Assembly (NCBI RefSeq): GCF_010499265.1
Contig: NZ_JAAGSC010000031.1
Coordinates: 427,976 to 491,975 of the forward strand
DNA from: Wenzhouxiangella limi
GTDB lineage: Bacteria > Pseudomonadota > Gammaproteobacteria > Xanthomonadales > Wenzhouxiangellaceae
Reading direction: 5' to 3'
DNA length: 64,000 nucleotides
The position numbers and the translations under genes are program-made. The notes under the pieces are model-generated. The model ran no database searches, was not told the DNA's origin, and saw only the letters and a program-made list of their open reading frames with translations. How positions within the stretch are numbered: position 1 is the first letter of the stretch; every line of letters begins with the position of its first letter. Shown here one piece after another: positions 1 to 8,641 of this stretch.

Positions 1-941
1 CGGTCTCCGACCTGGGTCGAAGTCCCGTGGGCATTGATGTAGTCGACCTGGTCGGGATTCACGCCGGCATCGGCCAGCGCATTGGCCATGCAGCGTGCAG
101 CCCCCTCCCCGCCGTCCGGTGGCGAGGTGATGTGATGGGCATCGCCACTCATGCCGAAACCGATCACCTCGCCGTAGATTCGCGCGCCGCGCCGGCGCGC
201 CCGCTCGAGTTCCTCCAGTACCAGTACCCCGGCGCCATTGCTGAGCACAAAGCCGTCGCGCTCGCGATCCCAGGGACGGCTGGCCCGCTCCGGATCCTCG
301 TTGCGCGTGGACAAGGCGCGGGCCGCGGTAAAGCCGCCGTAGGCCGTCGGTGTCGTGCCGTACTCGGCGCCCCCGGCGATCATGACGTCGGCGTCCCCGT
401 AGGCGATCATTCGCGCCGCCTCACCGATATTGTGGGTCGCGGTCGTACACGCGGTCACGATGCTGATGTTGGGACCCTGGAAACCGTAGCGGATGGAGAT
501 ATTGCCGGCGATCATGTTGATGATGCATCCGGGCACGAAAAACGGTGAAATCTTGCGCGGCCCGCCGTCGAGGAAGCTCTGGTAGGTCTGCTCGATCGTT
601 GCAATACCGCCGATCCCGGAGCCGATCGCCAGTCCGTAGCGATCCGGACGGTCAGGATGCTCTTCCAGCCCGGCATCCTCGATCGCCTGGATCGCGGCGG
701 CCATGCCGTAGTGGATGAAACGATCGGATTTACGCGCTTCCTTCGGGCTCAGGTAGCGCTCCACTTCAAAGTCGCGCACTTCGCCGGCGATGCGCGCCGG
801 AAACCGCTCGGCATCGAAAGCCGTCAGGGATGTGATGCCGCTGCGGCCGGCCTTGATGGCCGACCAGGCTGACTCGATGTCGTTACCGACCGGCGAGACG
901 CAGCCCAGGCCGGTGACCACGATCCGGCGATCACCGCGCAT
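1..941 (-). CDS. fabF: Beta-ketoacyl-ACP synthase II (partial, C-terminus off window)
   Basis: This enzyme condenses malonyl-ACP with acyl-ACP in the elongation step of fatty-acid synthesis. The start is the ATG at 941, followed by [16 protein letters not shown], the usual N-terminus of the family. About 313 codons are visible. They include the nucleophile Cys165 in [11 protein letters not shown] and the first active-site histidine, His305, in NAHGTST. The second histidine region and roughly the last 100 residues of a 410-residue enzyme lie outside the window. It is the last visible gene of the minus-strand fab operon, 63 bp downstream of acpP, the usual gammaproteobacterial order. Confidence 0.97.
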   Translation of the reverse strand, partial: MRGDRRIVVTGLGCVSPVGNDIESAWSAIKAGRSGITSLTAFDAERFPARIAGEVRDFEVERYLSPKEARKSDRFIHYGMAAAIQAIEDAGLEEHPDRPDRYGLAIGSGIGGIATIEQTYQSFLDGGPRKISPFFVPGCIINMIAGNISIRYGFQGPNISIVTACTTATHNIGEAARMIAYGDADVMIAGGAEYGTTPTAYGGFTAARALSTRNEDPERASRPWDRERDGFVLSNGAGVLVLEELERARRRGARIYGEVIGFGMSGDAHHITSPPDGGEGAARCMANALADAGVNPDQVDYINAHGTSTQVGD

Positions 942-1004
942 GCCGGGCGCGCCCGAAAACTCGCTCGCTCACCGATCTCATCAGCAACTCCAGCCGAGGC
1001 CAGG

Positions 1005-1244
1005 CTATTTATCGACGTTGTTGGCGATGTAGTCGATCGCCTGCTGGACGCTGGTGATTTTTTCGGCCTCTTCGTCTGGAATTTCGCACTCGAATTCTTC
1101 TTCAAGCGCCATCACCAGCTCGACGGTGTCGAGCGAGTCCGCACCCAGGTCATCCACGAACGAAGCGCTGGGCGTCACCTCTTCTTCCTTGACGCCGAGC
1201 TGTTCGATGACGATTTTCTTGACCCGATCTTCAATACTGCTCAT
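1005..1244 (-). CDS. acpP: Acyl carrier protein
   Basis: This 79-residue acidic carrier protein holds growing acyl chains on phosphopantetheine. The attachment site is Ser37 in the GADSLDTVE motif, and length and composition are typical of bacterial AcpP. An AGAGGA ribosome-binding site lies 8 nt upstream of the ATG. The 153 bp between it and fabG hold no gene. They could carry an internal acpP promoter, since acpP is often expressed above its operon; a weak TTGCCT and TGCAAT pair 18 bp apart is present, but this is not strong evidence. Confidence 0.98.
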   Translation of the reverse strand: MSSIEDRVKKIVIEQLGVKEEEVTPSASFVDDLGADSLDTVELVMALEEEFECEIPDEEAEKITSVQQAIDYIANNVDK

Positions 1245-1397
1245 GTTGATAGTCCTCTAGAATCACTCAACCACAACGCTGGCCGGCACCGGGGTGTCGA
1301 TCAGCGTCACTATTGCAGGATCCCGCTACCCCGAAAGGCAACGCTTTGATCCGGTGTTGCTTGCTTTTATCAATAGACCCGCTCATTGCTCGCCGGG

Positions 1398-2135
1398 TCA
1401 GGTCATGTACATGCCGCCGTTGACGTGAACGGTCTGGCCTGTGATGTATCCACTGTCCGGACCGGCCAGGAATGAAACGCAAGCGGCAACGTCTTCCGGG
1501 CGGCCCAGGTGACCGAGGGGAATTGTACCCTGTAGACGCTCGCGCTGCTCCGGAGTCAGCGCGCGCGTCATGTCGGTATCGATGAAACCGGGGGCAACGA
1601 CATTGACCGTGATCCCGCGACTGCCGACCTCGTGGGCCAGGGCGCGCGAAAAACCGGCCAGTCCAGCCTTGGCGGCGGCGTAGTTGGTCTGGCCTGGATT
1701 GCCGGCGTAGCCGACCACCGATGAAATGCCGATAATGCGCCCGCGACGCGCCTTGAGCATGCCGCGCAGACTCGCCCGGCACATTCGCATTGCGCCCTTC
1801 AGATTGGCTTCGAGCACGGCATCCCAGTCCTCGTCCTTGAGCCGCATCAGCAGCTGATCGCGGGTAATCGCGGCATTGTTGACCAGCACTGTAACCGGAC
1901 CGCATCGCTGGCCGATGGTTGCCAGCGCCTGGTCAATCGAGCCCGCGTCAGTCACATCCAGCACCAGGCCGCGCCCATCGCCCAGCTCGGCCGACACCGC
2001 CTCGGCCCCGGCCGGGCTGGTGGCCGTACCGAATACGGCGGCGCCGTCCTGGCGCAGCCTGCGGGCGACGGCCTGGCCGATACCACGGCTGGCACCGGTG
2101 ACCAGCACCACCTCTTCGTGCATGCTCGTTGTCAT
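1398..2135 (-). CDS. fabG: 3-oxoacyl-ACP reductase
   Basis: This NADPH-dependent short-chain dehydrogenase reduces 3-oxoacyl-ACP. It has the cofactor motif TGASRGIGQ near residues 13-21, NNAA, a catalytic Ser in ISSVVG and the YAAAK catalytic pair. The frame is open further upstream, but the ATG at 2135 is preceded by GGAGGAAAGCA, a strong ribosome-binding site. It also overlaps the fabD stop as ATGA. This gives 245 residues, the family length. The C-terminus GQTVHVNGGMYM is typical of FabG. Confidence 0.97.
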   Translation of the reverse strand: MTTSMHEEVVLVTGASRGIGQAVARRLRQDGAAVFGTATSPAGAEAVSAELGDGRGLVLDVTDAGSIDQALATIGQRCGPVTVLVNNAAITRDQLLMRLKDEDWDAVLEANLKGAMRMCRASLRGMLKARRGRIIGISSVVGYAGNPGQTNYAAAKAGLAGFSRALAHEVGSRGITVNVVAPGFIDTDMTRALTPEQRERLQGTIPLGHLGRPEDVAACVSFLAGPDSGYITGQTVHVNGGMYMT

Positions 2136-3085
2136 TGCTTTCCTCCGTTTTCGGTGAATCTGGAGGCGAGTGCCGCGAGCGCACCGGAATCTTCCAGCGC
2201 CACCCACTCGACGCTGCGGTCGGTCCTTTTGCCGAGGCCGCAGAGAATCCGCCCCGGCCCGGCTTCGGCCACGACCGAGATACCCTCCTTGACCATGGCG
2301 TGCACCGTTGCCGTCCAGCGCACCGGCGCCGAGAGCTGATCAATCAGAGCCGAGCGGATACGCTCGGGCGTCGAGCGGGCGACCGCGTCGACGTTGTGCA
2401 GGACCGGGAACGCCGGCGTCCGGAACTCGATCTCGGCCAGAACCGCCGCCATCTGCTTGCTGGCCGGCGCCATCAGCGCGCAGTGCGAGGGTACGCTGAC
2501 CGGTAGCTTCAGCGCTCGCCGGGCGCCGGCTTCAAGACAGGCGTGGGTCGCGCGCTCTACCGCGGCACTGTCTCCGGCCACGACCAATTGCCCGGGAGAG
2601 TTGTAATTGGCCGGCGAGACAACCTGGTCTTCAGCGACTTCGCGGCAGATCGCCTCGACCACGTCGTCGTCAAGACCCAGCACGGCCGCCATGGCCCCTC
2701 TGCCCGGGGGCGCGGCTTCCTGCATCAGGCGCGCCCGTTCGGCCACGACTCGGACGGCATCGTCAAACTGCATTGATCCGGCCGCGACCAGCGCCGAATA
2801 TTCCCCCAGGCTGTGTCCGGCAGCCACCTGGGGGGCAATTCCGCCGGCCCGGCGCCAGCTGCGCCATGCGGCCACACCCCCGGCCAGCATCAGCGGCTGG
2901 GTCAACTCGGTGCTGTTGAGCGCTTCGGCCGGTCCTGCGCTGGCCAGCGCCCAGAGATCCTGTCCCAGAACCTCGCCGGCTTCGGCGAAAGTCTCCTCGA
3001 TCACTCTATCGGAACGGTTCAGGTCGGCGAGCATGCCGACCGACTGCGACCCCTGCCCCGGAAAAACGATGGCCAGCCTAGACAT
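2132..3085 (-). CDS. fabD: Malonyl-CoA:ACP transacylase
   Basis: FabD moves malonate from CoA to ACP to supply chain elongation. The 317-residue protein shows the N-terminal GQGSQSVGM motif, the nucleophile Ser92 in GHSLGEYSAL and the catalytic His201 in VPSHCALM. It overlaps fabG by ATGA downstream, and its ATG shares one base with the fabH stop (TGATG), so translation is probably coupled along fabH-fabD-fabG. Confidence 0.97.
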   Translation of the reverse strand: MSRLAIVFPGQGSQSVGMLADLNRSDRVIEETFAEAGEVLGQDLWALASAGPAEALNSTELTQPLMLAGGVAAWRSWRRAGGIAPQVAAGHSLGEYSALVAAGSMQFDDAVRVVAERARLMQEAAPPGRGAMAAVLGLDDDVVEAICREVAEDQVVSPANYNSPGQLVVAGDSAAVERATHACLEAGARRALKLPVSVPSHCALMAPASKQMAAVLAEIEFRTPAFPVLHNVDAVARSTPERIRSALIDQLSAPVRWTATVHAMVKEGISVVAEAGPGRILCGLGKRTDRSVEWVALEDSGALAALASRFTENGGKQ

Positions 3086-4050
3086 CAGTAAACAATCAGC
3101 GCCGAGCCCCAGGTGAAGCCGCCGCCGAAGGCTTCCAGCAGCAGACGGTCTCCGCGACGCACGCGCCCGCTGCGCACCGCCTCGTCCAGCGCCAGCGGTA
3201 CCGACGCCGCCGAGGTATTGCCGTGGCGGTCAACGGTCACGATCACCTGGTCCATGGCCATCTGCAGCTTTTTCGCCGTGGCCTTGATGATGCGCATATT
3301 GGCCTGGTGCGGAATCAGCCAGTCCAGATCGCTCTTGTCGAGCCGGTTGGCTTCCAGCGTTTCATCGACGATCCGTCCCAGGGTATTGACCGCGACCTTG
3401 AAAACCTCGTTGCCGCTCATGTGCACGCTGATGCCACCGCGCGGCTGGGGCAGGAACCCGCGCGAGACGCCAACGTCGACCTTGAGCAGATCGCGGTAGG
3501 CGCCGTTGGCGTGAATATGGGTGGAGAGAATGCCGGGCTCCTCGTCCGCCGCCAGTACCGCGGCGCCGGCACCGTCACCGAACAGGACGCAGGTCGAGCG
3601 ATCGCTCCAGTCCAGCATTCGGGTCAGGGTCTCCGCCCCGACGACCAGGATGCGTTTGGCCGTGCCGGCGCGAATGTACTGGTCGGCCACAGACAGCCCG
3701 TACAGGAAACCGGAGCAGGCCGCGTTCAAGTCAAAGGCGCCGCATTCGCCCATGCCCAGACGGTACTGCAGCAGGCACGCGGTCGACGGGAAAACCACGT
3801 CCGGGGTGGTTGTGCCGACCAGCAGCAGATCGATATCGGTCGGCTGCAGGCCGGCAGCATCGAGCGCTGCGCGCGCCGCCTCCTCGGCCAAGTCGCAAGT
3901 TGTCTGGCCATCGGCCGCGATGCGGCGTTCCGAGATCCCCGTGCGGTCGCGAATCCACTGATCGGTGGTGTCGACGAAGGCTTCGAGGTCCTTGTTGGTC
4001 AGGACTTTTTCGGGCAGGTAGCTGCCGGTTCCAATGATGCGCGCGTACAT
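3085..4050 (-). CDS. fabH: Beta-ketoacyl-ACP synthase III
   Basis: FabH starts fatty-acid synthesis by condensing acetyl-CoA with malonyl-ACP. The 321-residue protein carries the Cys-His-Asn triad: Cys112 in [10 protein letters not shown], His248 in IPHQAN and Asn278 in HGNTSAAS. Length and N-terminus ([18 protein letters not shown]) match the family. It lies between plsX and fabD in the standard order, 23 bp after plsX. Confidence 0.97.
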   Translation of the reverse strand: MYARIIGTGSYLPEKVLTNKDLEAFVDTTDQWIRDRTGISERRIAADGQTTCDLAEEAARAALDAAGLQPTDIDLLLVGTTTPDVVFPSTACLLQYRLGMGECGAFDLNAACSGFLYGLSVADQYIRAGTAKRILVVGAETLTRMLDWSDRSTCVLFGDGAGAAVLAADEEPGILSTHIHANGAYRDLLKVDVGVSRGFLPQPRGGISVHMSGNEVFKVAVNTLGRIVDETLEANRLDKSDLDWLIPHQANMRIIKATAKKLQMAMDQVIVTVDRHGNTSAASVPLALDEAVRSGRVRRGDRLLLEAFGGGFTWGSALIVY

Positions 4051-4073
4051 TTTCAGATTCCCTCTTACGGGCG

Positions 4074-5078
4074 CTAATCGACGGCCCGGAACTGGCTCTC
4101 CATGGCCTGACTCAAGCCACCGCGAACTTCGCGGGCGGCCAGTCCGATGGCATGGGCCATGCCCGCTGTGCTGGCGCCGCCGTGGCTCTTGATCACCACG
4201 CCGCGAACTCCAAGCAGCGCAGCACCATTATGCCGCGCCGGGTCAAGGCTGTCACGAAGACGGCGCAGACGGGGACGGGCCAGCCAGCCGCACAGGCTGC
4301 CGCCAAGGTGGGCGCGCATCTCGTCGAACATCAGTCGGACCGCCCCTTCTGCGCTCTTGAGCAGGATATTGCCCGAGAAACCGTCGCAAACCACGAGGTC
4401 GACGCGGCCTGCAAACACCTGATCGGCCTCCACGAACCCGCCGTAGTTCAGGTCCCGATCGGCGTCGATCAGCCGTCCGGCTTCACGCACCAGGTCCGGA
4501 CCTTTGCCGGGCTCGGTACCGACGTTGAGCAAACCGACGACGGGTTCCCGCTCGTTGAGCAGGCTGACCGTAATCCGACCAAGACGGGCAAATTCATGCA
4601 GGCGTCGGGCATCGACGTGCAGGTTGGCGCCCAGATCCAGCATCCAGCAGGTGCCGCGCACGGTCGGAAGCGCGCCCATTAGCGCCGGCCGGTCGACGCC
4701 CGGCCAGGTTCCCAGCAGATGCCGCGCCAGGACCATCAGGGCACCGGTGCTGCCGCCACTGACGACCGCATCGGCTTCACCCTCACCGATCCTGCGCAGG
4801 GCTTCGCCCATGCTGCTGTCGCGTCCACGGCGAAGCGCTTCGGCCGGTCCGGCATCGGCTGCCAGGCCGGTCTCAGCGTCGTGAATCTTCAGTCGAGCGC
4901 CCAGTGGCGCCGGCCACTCGTCGCGGACCGACCCGATTTCAGATCCCGGCCCGCAGGCCAGGATGGCAAGATCCGGGTCTGCGTCCAGCGCCTGCCGCGC
5001 GGCGGCCAGATTGAGCGCGACCAGCCCATCGCCCCCAAGAACATCCAGGGCGACAGTGATCTTTGAGCGGTTGTTCAT
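4074..5078 (-). CDS. plsX: Phosphate acyltransferase PlsX
   Basis: PlsX converts acyl-ACP to acyl-phosphate for phospholipid synthesis. The 334-residue sequence begins with the ALDVLGGDG segment typical of the family. It also has the conserved [24 protein letters not shown] and SHGGAS blocks. It lies between rpmF and fabH, the conserved rpmF-plsX-fabH arrangement that links ribosome and lipid synthesis genes. Confidence 0.96.
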   Translation of the reverse strand: MNNRSKITVALDVLGGDGLVALNLAAARQALDADPDLAILACGPGSEIGSVRDEWPAPLGARLKIHDAETGLAADAGPAEALRRGRDSSMGEALRRIGEGEADAVVSGGSTGALMVLARHLLGTWPGVDRPALMGALPTVRGTCWMLDLGANLHVDARRLHEFARLGRITVSLLNEREPVVGLLNVGTEPGKGPDLVREAGRLIDADRDLNYGGFVEADQVFAGRVDLVVCDGFSGNILLKSAEGAVRLMFDEMRAHLGGSLCGWLARPRLRRLRDSLDPARHNGAALLGVRGVVIKSHGGASTAGMAHAIGLAAREVRGGLSQAMESQFRAVD

Positions 5079-5101
5079 GACCCCGGTGGGACGGCCCCGG
5101 G

Positions 5102-5302
5102 TCAGGACTCTTCTTCGTCCTCGATCTCGGGCGCGACGTCGATGACCTGGCGTCCGCGATAGAAACCCTCGGCCGACACGTGATGACGCCGGTGCGTTTC
5201 GCCGGTGCTGACCTCTTCGGACAGCGTTGGCGACTGAAGACCATCGTGCGACCGGCGCATGCCGCGACGGGCTGGGGACTTGCGGTTCTTCTGAACGGCC
5301 AT
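5102..5302 (-). CDS. rpmF: 50S ribosomal protein L32
   Basis: This small basic ribosomal protein begins [20 protein letters not shown], the L32 signature. At 66 residues it is slightly longer than usual because of an acidic C-terminal tail ending EIEDEEES. An AGGAGTTAC ribosome-binding site precedes the ATG. It sits 29 bp downstream of the DUF177 gene yceD, its standard partner. The zinc-type cysteines found in some L32 proteins are absent. Confidence 0.97.
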   Translation of the reverse strand: MAVQKNRKSPARRGMRRSHDGLQSPTLSEEVSTGETHRRHHVSAEGFYRGRQVIDVAPEIEDEEES

Positions 5303-5331
5303 GTGCTTTGTAACTCCTGTACAGTCAAATC

Positions 5332-5835
5332 CTAATCGCGCTTGCGGGACAACGCCGCCAGTACCGCGAACGGCCGATGGCTTTCAGCCTCTTTCGCCGC
5401 CTGCGTCCCGACCGGTTCCGAGTCGGGCGCCTTTGGCACCAGCGGCAAAGCCAGCAGCACTTCTTCGGCCACCAGGTCAGCGACGCTTAACCGCGGCTCC
5501 GAGATCAGCAGCGGCTCGTAATCTTCCGGCAGTCGGTCAACTTCGGTCTCCGAGGCGACAATGGCCACCACCGACTCGCTGTCTATCCACTGCCCAAACG
5601 GTCGCAGCGAGCGCTGGCAGACCATCGGCACCTCGCCGCTCACGTGAACCCGCACCCGAACCTCGCGCTGGTCATCCAGATCGAAGCTCAGCTCGAAGTC
5701 GATCTCGGCCTCACCCGGATCGTCAATCAGCCCGCGAACGGGACGCAGATCCGAAAGCCGGATCGAGCCTGAAAACTCTCGCCTCGCCTGCGCGGCCTTG
5801 AACGGATCCAGCCAGTCCGGGTAGTCTCGCGACAT
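5332..5835 (-). CDS. yceD: DUF177 / YceD family protein, 23S rRNA accumulation factor
   Basis: This 167-residue YceD (DUF177) protein has the family's conserved central VCQRSLRPF segment and the acidic C-terminal half with an [14 protein letters not shown] block. YceD proteins are encoded next to rpmF and have been linked to 23S rRNA processing or stability; that role is known from the family, not visible here. It is the first gene of the fab operon, divergent from maf across 61 bp that must carry the operon promoter. Confidence 0.9.
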   Translation of the reverse strand: MSRDYPDWLDPFKAAQARREFSGSIRLSDLRPVRGLIDDPGEAEIDFELSFDLDDQREVRVRVHVSGEVPMVCQRSLRPFGQWIDSESVVAIVASETEVDRLPEDYEPLLISEPRLSVADLVAEEVLLALPLVPKAPDSEPVGTQAAKEAESHRPFAVLAALSRKRD

Positions 5836-5896
5836 AAGCCGGCCATTGTATCATCGGAAATGTCTGGTCCACAATATGGGCTGACTTGTCTTTGCA

Positions 5897-6487
5897 ATGC
5901 TGACCATGGCTTCTTCGCCCCGCCTGCTTCTCGCTTCGTCCTCGCCGTATCGACGCGCCCTGCTCGACCGCCTGCAGCTGGAATTCTCCACCCTGGCGCC
6001 GGAGGTTGACGAATCCCCTCTTGCCGGCGAAACGCCGGCTGCTCTGGCCCTGCGCCTCGCCCGCCTGAAGGCGGAAACCGTGGCGGATGCGGTGCCAGGT
6101 GCGGTGGTCATCGGCTCCGACCAGGTCGTCGAATGCCAAGGCCGGGCTCTTGGCAAACCGGGTACCGCCGAGCGAGCCGAGCGCCAGCTGGCGGAGCTTC
6201 AGGGCCAGACCATACTGTTCCACAGCGCGCTTTGCGTGACCGACGGCCAGGCACTTTACGTTGAGAGCGTGCCAACCACGGTCCGGATGCGCCGCCTGGA
6301 TGGCGAGCAGATCCATCGCTATGTCCGGCTGGAACAGCCGCTGGACTGTGCCGGCGCGTTCAAGAGCGAAGCCCTGGGCATCAGCCTGATCGAGTCTCTG
6401 GAAAGCGATGATCCGACGGCGCTGGTCGGGCTTCCGCTGATCGCCACGATCCGCCTGCTGGGACGCTTCGGGATCCATCTGCCGTAA
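5897..6487 (+). CDS. yceF: Maf family nucleotide pyrophosphatase (YceF type)
   Basis: This is a Maf/Ham1-superfamily house-cleaning phosphatase that hydrolyses modified nucleotides. The YceF branch prefers 7-methyl-GTP, an assignment that rests on the neighbourhood. The sequence shows LLLASSSPYRRALLDRL, EVDESPL with the catalytic acid region, and GSDQVV, all diagnostic for Maf. The length of 196 residues is normal. The ATG at 5897 has no clear ribosome-binding site; a second ATG at 5906 is equally possible. It is divergent from yceD, as in many gammaproteobacteria. Confidence 0.93.
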   Translation: MLTMASSPRLLLASSSPYRRALLDRLQLEFSTLAPEVDESPLAGETPAALALRLARLKAETVADAVPGAVVIGSDQVVECQGRALGKPGTAERAERQLAELQGQTILFHSALCVTDGQALYVESVPTTVRMRRLDGEQIHRYVRLEQPLDCAGAFKSEALGISLIESLESDDPTALVGLPLIATIRLLGRFGIHLP

Positions 6488-6574
6488 TCGGCGCTGCGGC
6501 CTTCTCCGGCCGGTGGGCGGCCCTGAAAATGCTACACTTCCGACCATACGTAGCTGAATGGGAAGCATCCGAGC

Positions 6575-8641
6575 ATGTCCTCGAAAGCCCGCGACAAAGG
6601 TCAGGACAGTGGCCACGACAATCGTCACGACAATCGCCACGACAATCGTTCCTGCAAACACTGGCAGATCGAGCATGATCTCGATGATATCGCCTGGTTG
6701 ACCCTTGATCACGGCGATGAAAAGGTCAACAGCCTCGGTACCGAGGTGCTCGCCGAGCTTGATGTGCTGATCGGCGAGCTCGAAAAGACACCGCCTGCCG
6801 GCCTGGTCATGACCTCGGGCAAGCGCGGCAGCTTTATCGTTGGCGCCGACGTTCGCGAATTTGATGCCACCACGGATGTTGACGTGCTGGCATACAACGT
6901 GCGCAGGGTTCACGACCTTTTTGAGCGTATCGAGCAGCTCGATTTTCCAACCGTGGTCGCTTTCGAGGGGTACTGCCTGGGTGGCGGCCTCGAACTGGCG
7001 CTGTGCTTCGACTGGCGCATTGCCCTGGATGCCGATCACACCCGCATCGGCTTCCCCGAGGTCAATCTGGGGATCTACCCCGGGTTCGGGGGCTCCGGCC
7101 GTGCGATTTCGGCCATGGGCGGGCTCAAGGCCATGCAGATCATGCTCACCGGCCGCATGCTCAGAGCACGTGCAGCCCGCGGCATGGGACTGGTGGATCA
7201 AACCGTCGACATCCACGGTTCCCTGCGCTGGGCCGCCCGTAACGCCGTATTGCGAGGCAAGCGCCACAAGCGGCCCGGTCTTGTGGACCGGCTGACGACG
7301 ATTGCTCCGGCGCGCAAGCTGCTGGCCGCGCAGATGCGCAAGCAGACCGCTGCCAAGGCAAAGCGCGACCACTATCCGGCGCCCTACGAGCTCATCGATG
7401 CCTTCGAGGCCGCGGGCAACGACCAGGCGGGCATGATCCGCCTGGAAGCGGAGAAGGTGCCGCGTCTCCTCGCTGGCGACACCTCGCGCAACCTGCGCCG
7501 GGTCTTCCGTCTCATGGAGCGACTCAAGGGACAGGGTCGTCGCTCGGATTTCAAGGCGCGCCGGGTTCATGTCATTGGGGCAGGCGTCATGGGCGGCGAT
7601 ATTGCGGCCTGGTGTGCCTCGCGCGGGCTGGAAGTCACGCTGCAGGACCGCGAGATGAAATATGTCGAGCCGGCGATCAAGCGCGCCGAGCGCCTGTTCC
7701 GCCGCAAGTTCAAAAAGCCCGAAGCCTTGGCCGCCGCGCGGCAACGCCTGGTCGCCGACGTCGATGGCCAGGCTGTACCCCGAGCCGACGTGATCATCGA
7801 GGCCATCTTCGAAAACCGGGACGCCAAGCGCGAGCTGTTCGCCGCCCTCAAAGGACGGGTCGCCGAGCACGCCATCATCGCCACCAACACCTCCGCCATT
7901 CCGCTGAACGAACTGGCCGATGTGCTCGACGACCCCAGTCGTCTGATCGGCCTGCATTTCTTCAATCCCGTGGCAAAGATGCCCTTGGTCGAAGTCGTGC
8001 ATGACCCCCGGAGCGCGCCAGAACGGGTGGACGACGGCTGCAGTTTCGCCACCCAGATCGGCAAATACGCCCTGCCGGCAACTTCCACGCCCGGCTTCCT
8101 GGTCAACCGCGTGCTCGCCCCCTACATGCGAAACGCCATGAAAATGCATCGCGAGGGTATCCCGCGCGAAGCGCTGGACAAGGCGGCCGAGCAGTTCGGC
8201 ATGCCGATGGGTCCGGTCGAACTCGCCGACACGGTGGGCCTGGACGTTGGCCTGGGCGTGATCGACACCTTGATGGGCGAAGAAGCCGGCGAAGATCGCA
8301 AGGTGCTCGAGGAGATGGTCAACGACGGCAAGCTGGGCAAGAAGTCAGGCGAAGGCTTTTATGTCTGGAAAAAGGACAAGCCCCAGCGCGATCCCAGCGC
8401 CCACGAAGGCTACGACTTGGACCACCTCGCCGAGCAACTCATGCGCCCCTACTTCGACGAATGCCGCGCCTGTCTGGGAGACCAGGTCGTCGAAGACGCC
8501 GATCTGCTCGATGCCGGGATGATTTTCGGCACCGGCTTCGCCCCGTTTCGCGGCGGTCCCATGCATTACCTGTCCAACCGCAGCGAGTCCGAGTCCCCGA
8601 CAGATGATCAGTCCCGGACCGCCACCGAGGAGTCCGCCTGA
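6575..8641 (+). CDS. fadJ: Fatty-acid oxidation complex alpha subunit (enoyl-CoA hydratase / 3-hydroxyacyl-CoA dehydrogenase)
   Basis: This is the two-function beta-oxidation enzyme. Residues about 35-230 form a crotonase fold with the oxyanion and glutamate segments GGGLELALC and FPEVNLG. The dehydrogenase begins near residue 330 with the NAD motif GAGVMGG and continues with NTSAIPL and the catalytic region LHFFNPV. The C-terminal domain includes GFLVNR and the GFGTGFAPF-like end. At 688 residues it is FadB/FadJ-like; fadJ versus fadB is not settled by sequence alone. An odd N-terminal leader contains HDNR three times. The stop overlaps the thiolase start as TGATG. Confidence 0.95.
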   Translation: MSSKARDKGQDSGHDNRHDNRHDNRSCKHWQIEHDLDDIAWLTLDHGDEKVNSLGTEVLAELDVLIGELEKTPPAGLVMTSGKRGSFIVGADVREFDATTDVDVLAYNVRRVHDLFERIEQLDFPTVVAFEGYCLGGGLELALCFDWRIALDADHTRIGFPEVNLGIYPGFGGSGRAISAMGGLKAMQIMLTGRMLRARAARGMGLVDQTVDIHGSLRWAARNAVLRGKRHKRPGLVDRLTTIAPARKLLAAQMRKQTAAKAKRDHYPAPYELIDAFEAAGNDQAGMIRLEAEKVPRLLAGDTSRNLRRVFRLMERLKGQGRRSDFKARRVHVIGAGVMGGDIAAWCASRGLEVTLQDREMKYVEPAIKRAERLFRRKFKKPEALAAARQRLVADVDGQAVPRADVIIEAIFENRDAKRELFAALKGRVAEHAIIATNTSAIPLNELADVLDDPSRLIGLHFFNPVAKMPLVEVVHDPRSAPERVDDGCSFATQIGKYALPATSTPGFLVNRVLAPYMRNAMKMHREGIPREALDKAAEQFGMPMGPVELADTVGLDVGLGVIDTLMGEEAGEDRKVLEEMVNDGKLGKKSGEGFYVWKKDKPQRDPSAHEGYDLDHLAEQLMRPYFDECRACLGDQVVEDADLLDAGMIFGTGFAPFRGGPMHYLSNRSESESPTDDQSRTATEESA
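6614..6649 (+). repeat. Three 12-bp direct repeats encoding HDNR x3
   Basis: Three tandem copies of CACGACAATCGY lie inside the first 25 codons of the beta-oxidation alpha subunit and encode HDNRHDNRHDNR. A degenerate fourth unit (GHDN) precedes them. The repeat is a multiple of three, so copy-number change would alter leader length without breaking the frame. Confidence 0.9.

Noticed and set aside
5723..8149. An 808-codon open frame antisense to maf and the beta-oxidation alpha subunit.
   Set aside because: It mirrors real genes with clear domains. Long antisense frames arise from the GC-rich third positions, and the translation has no recognisable domain.
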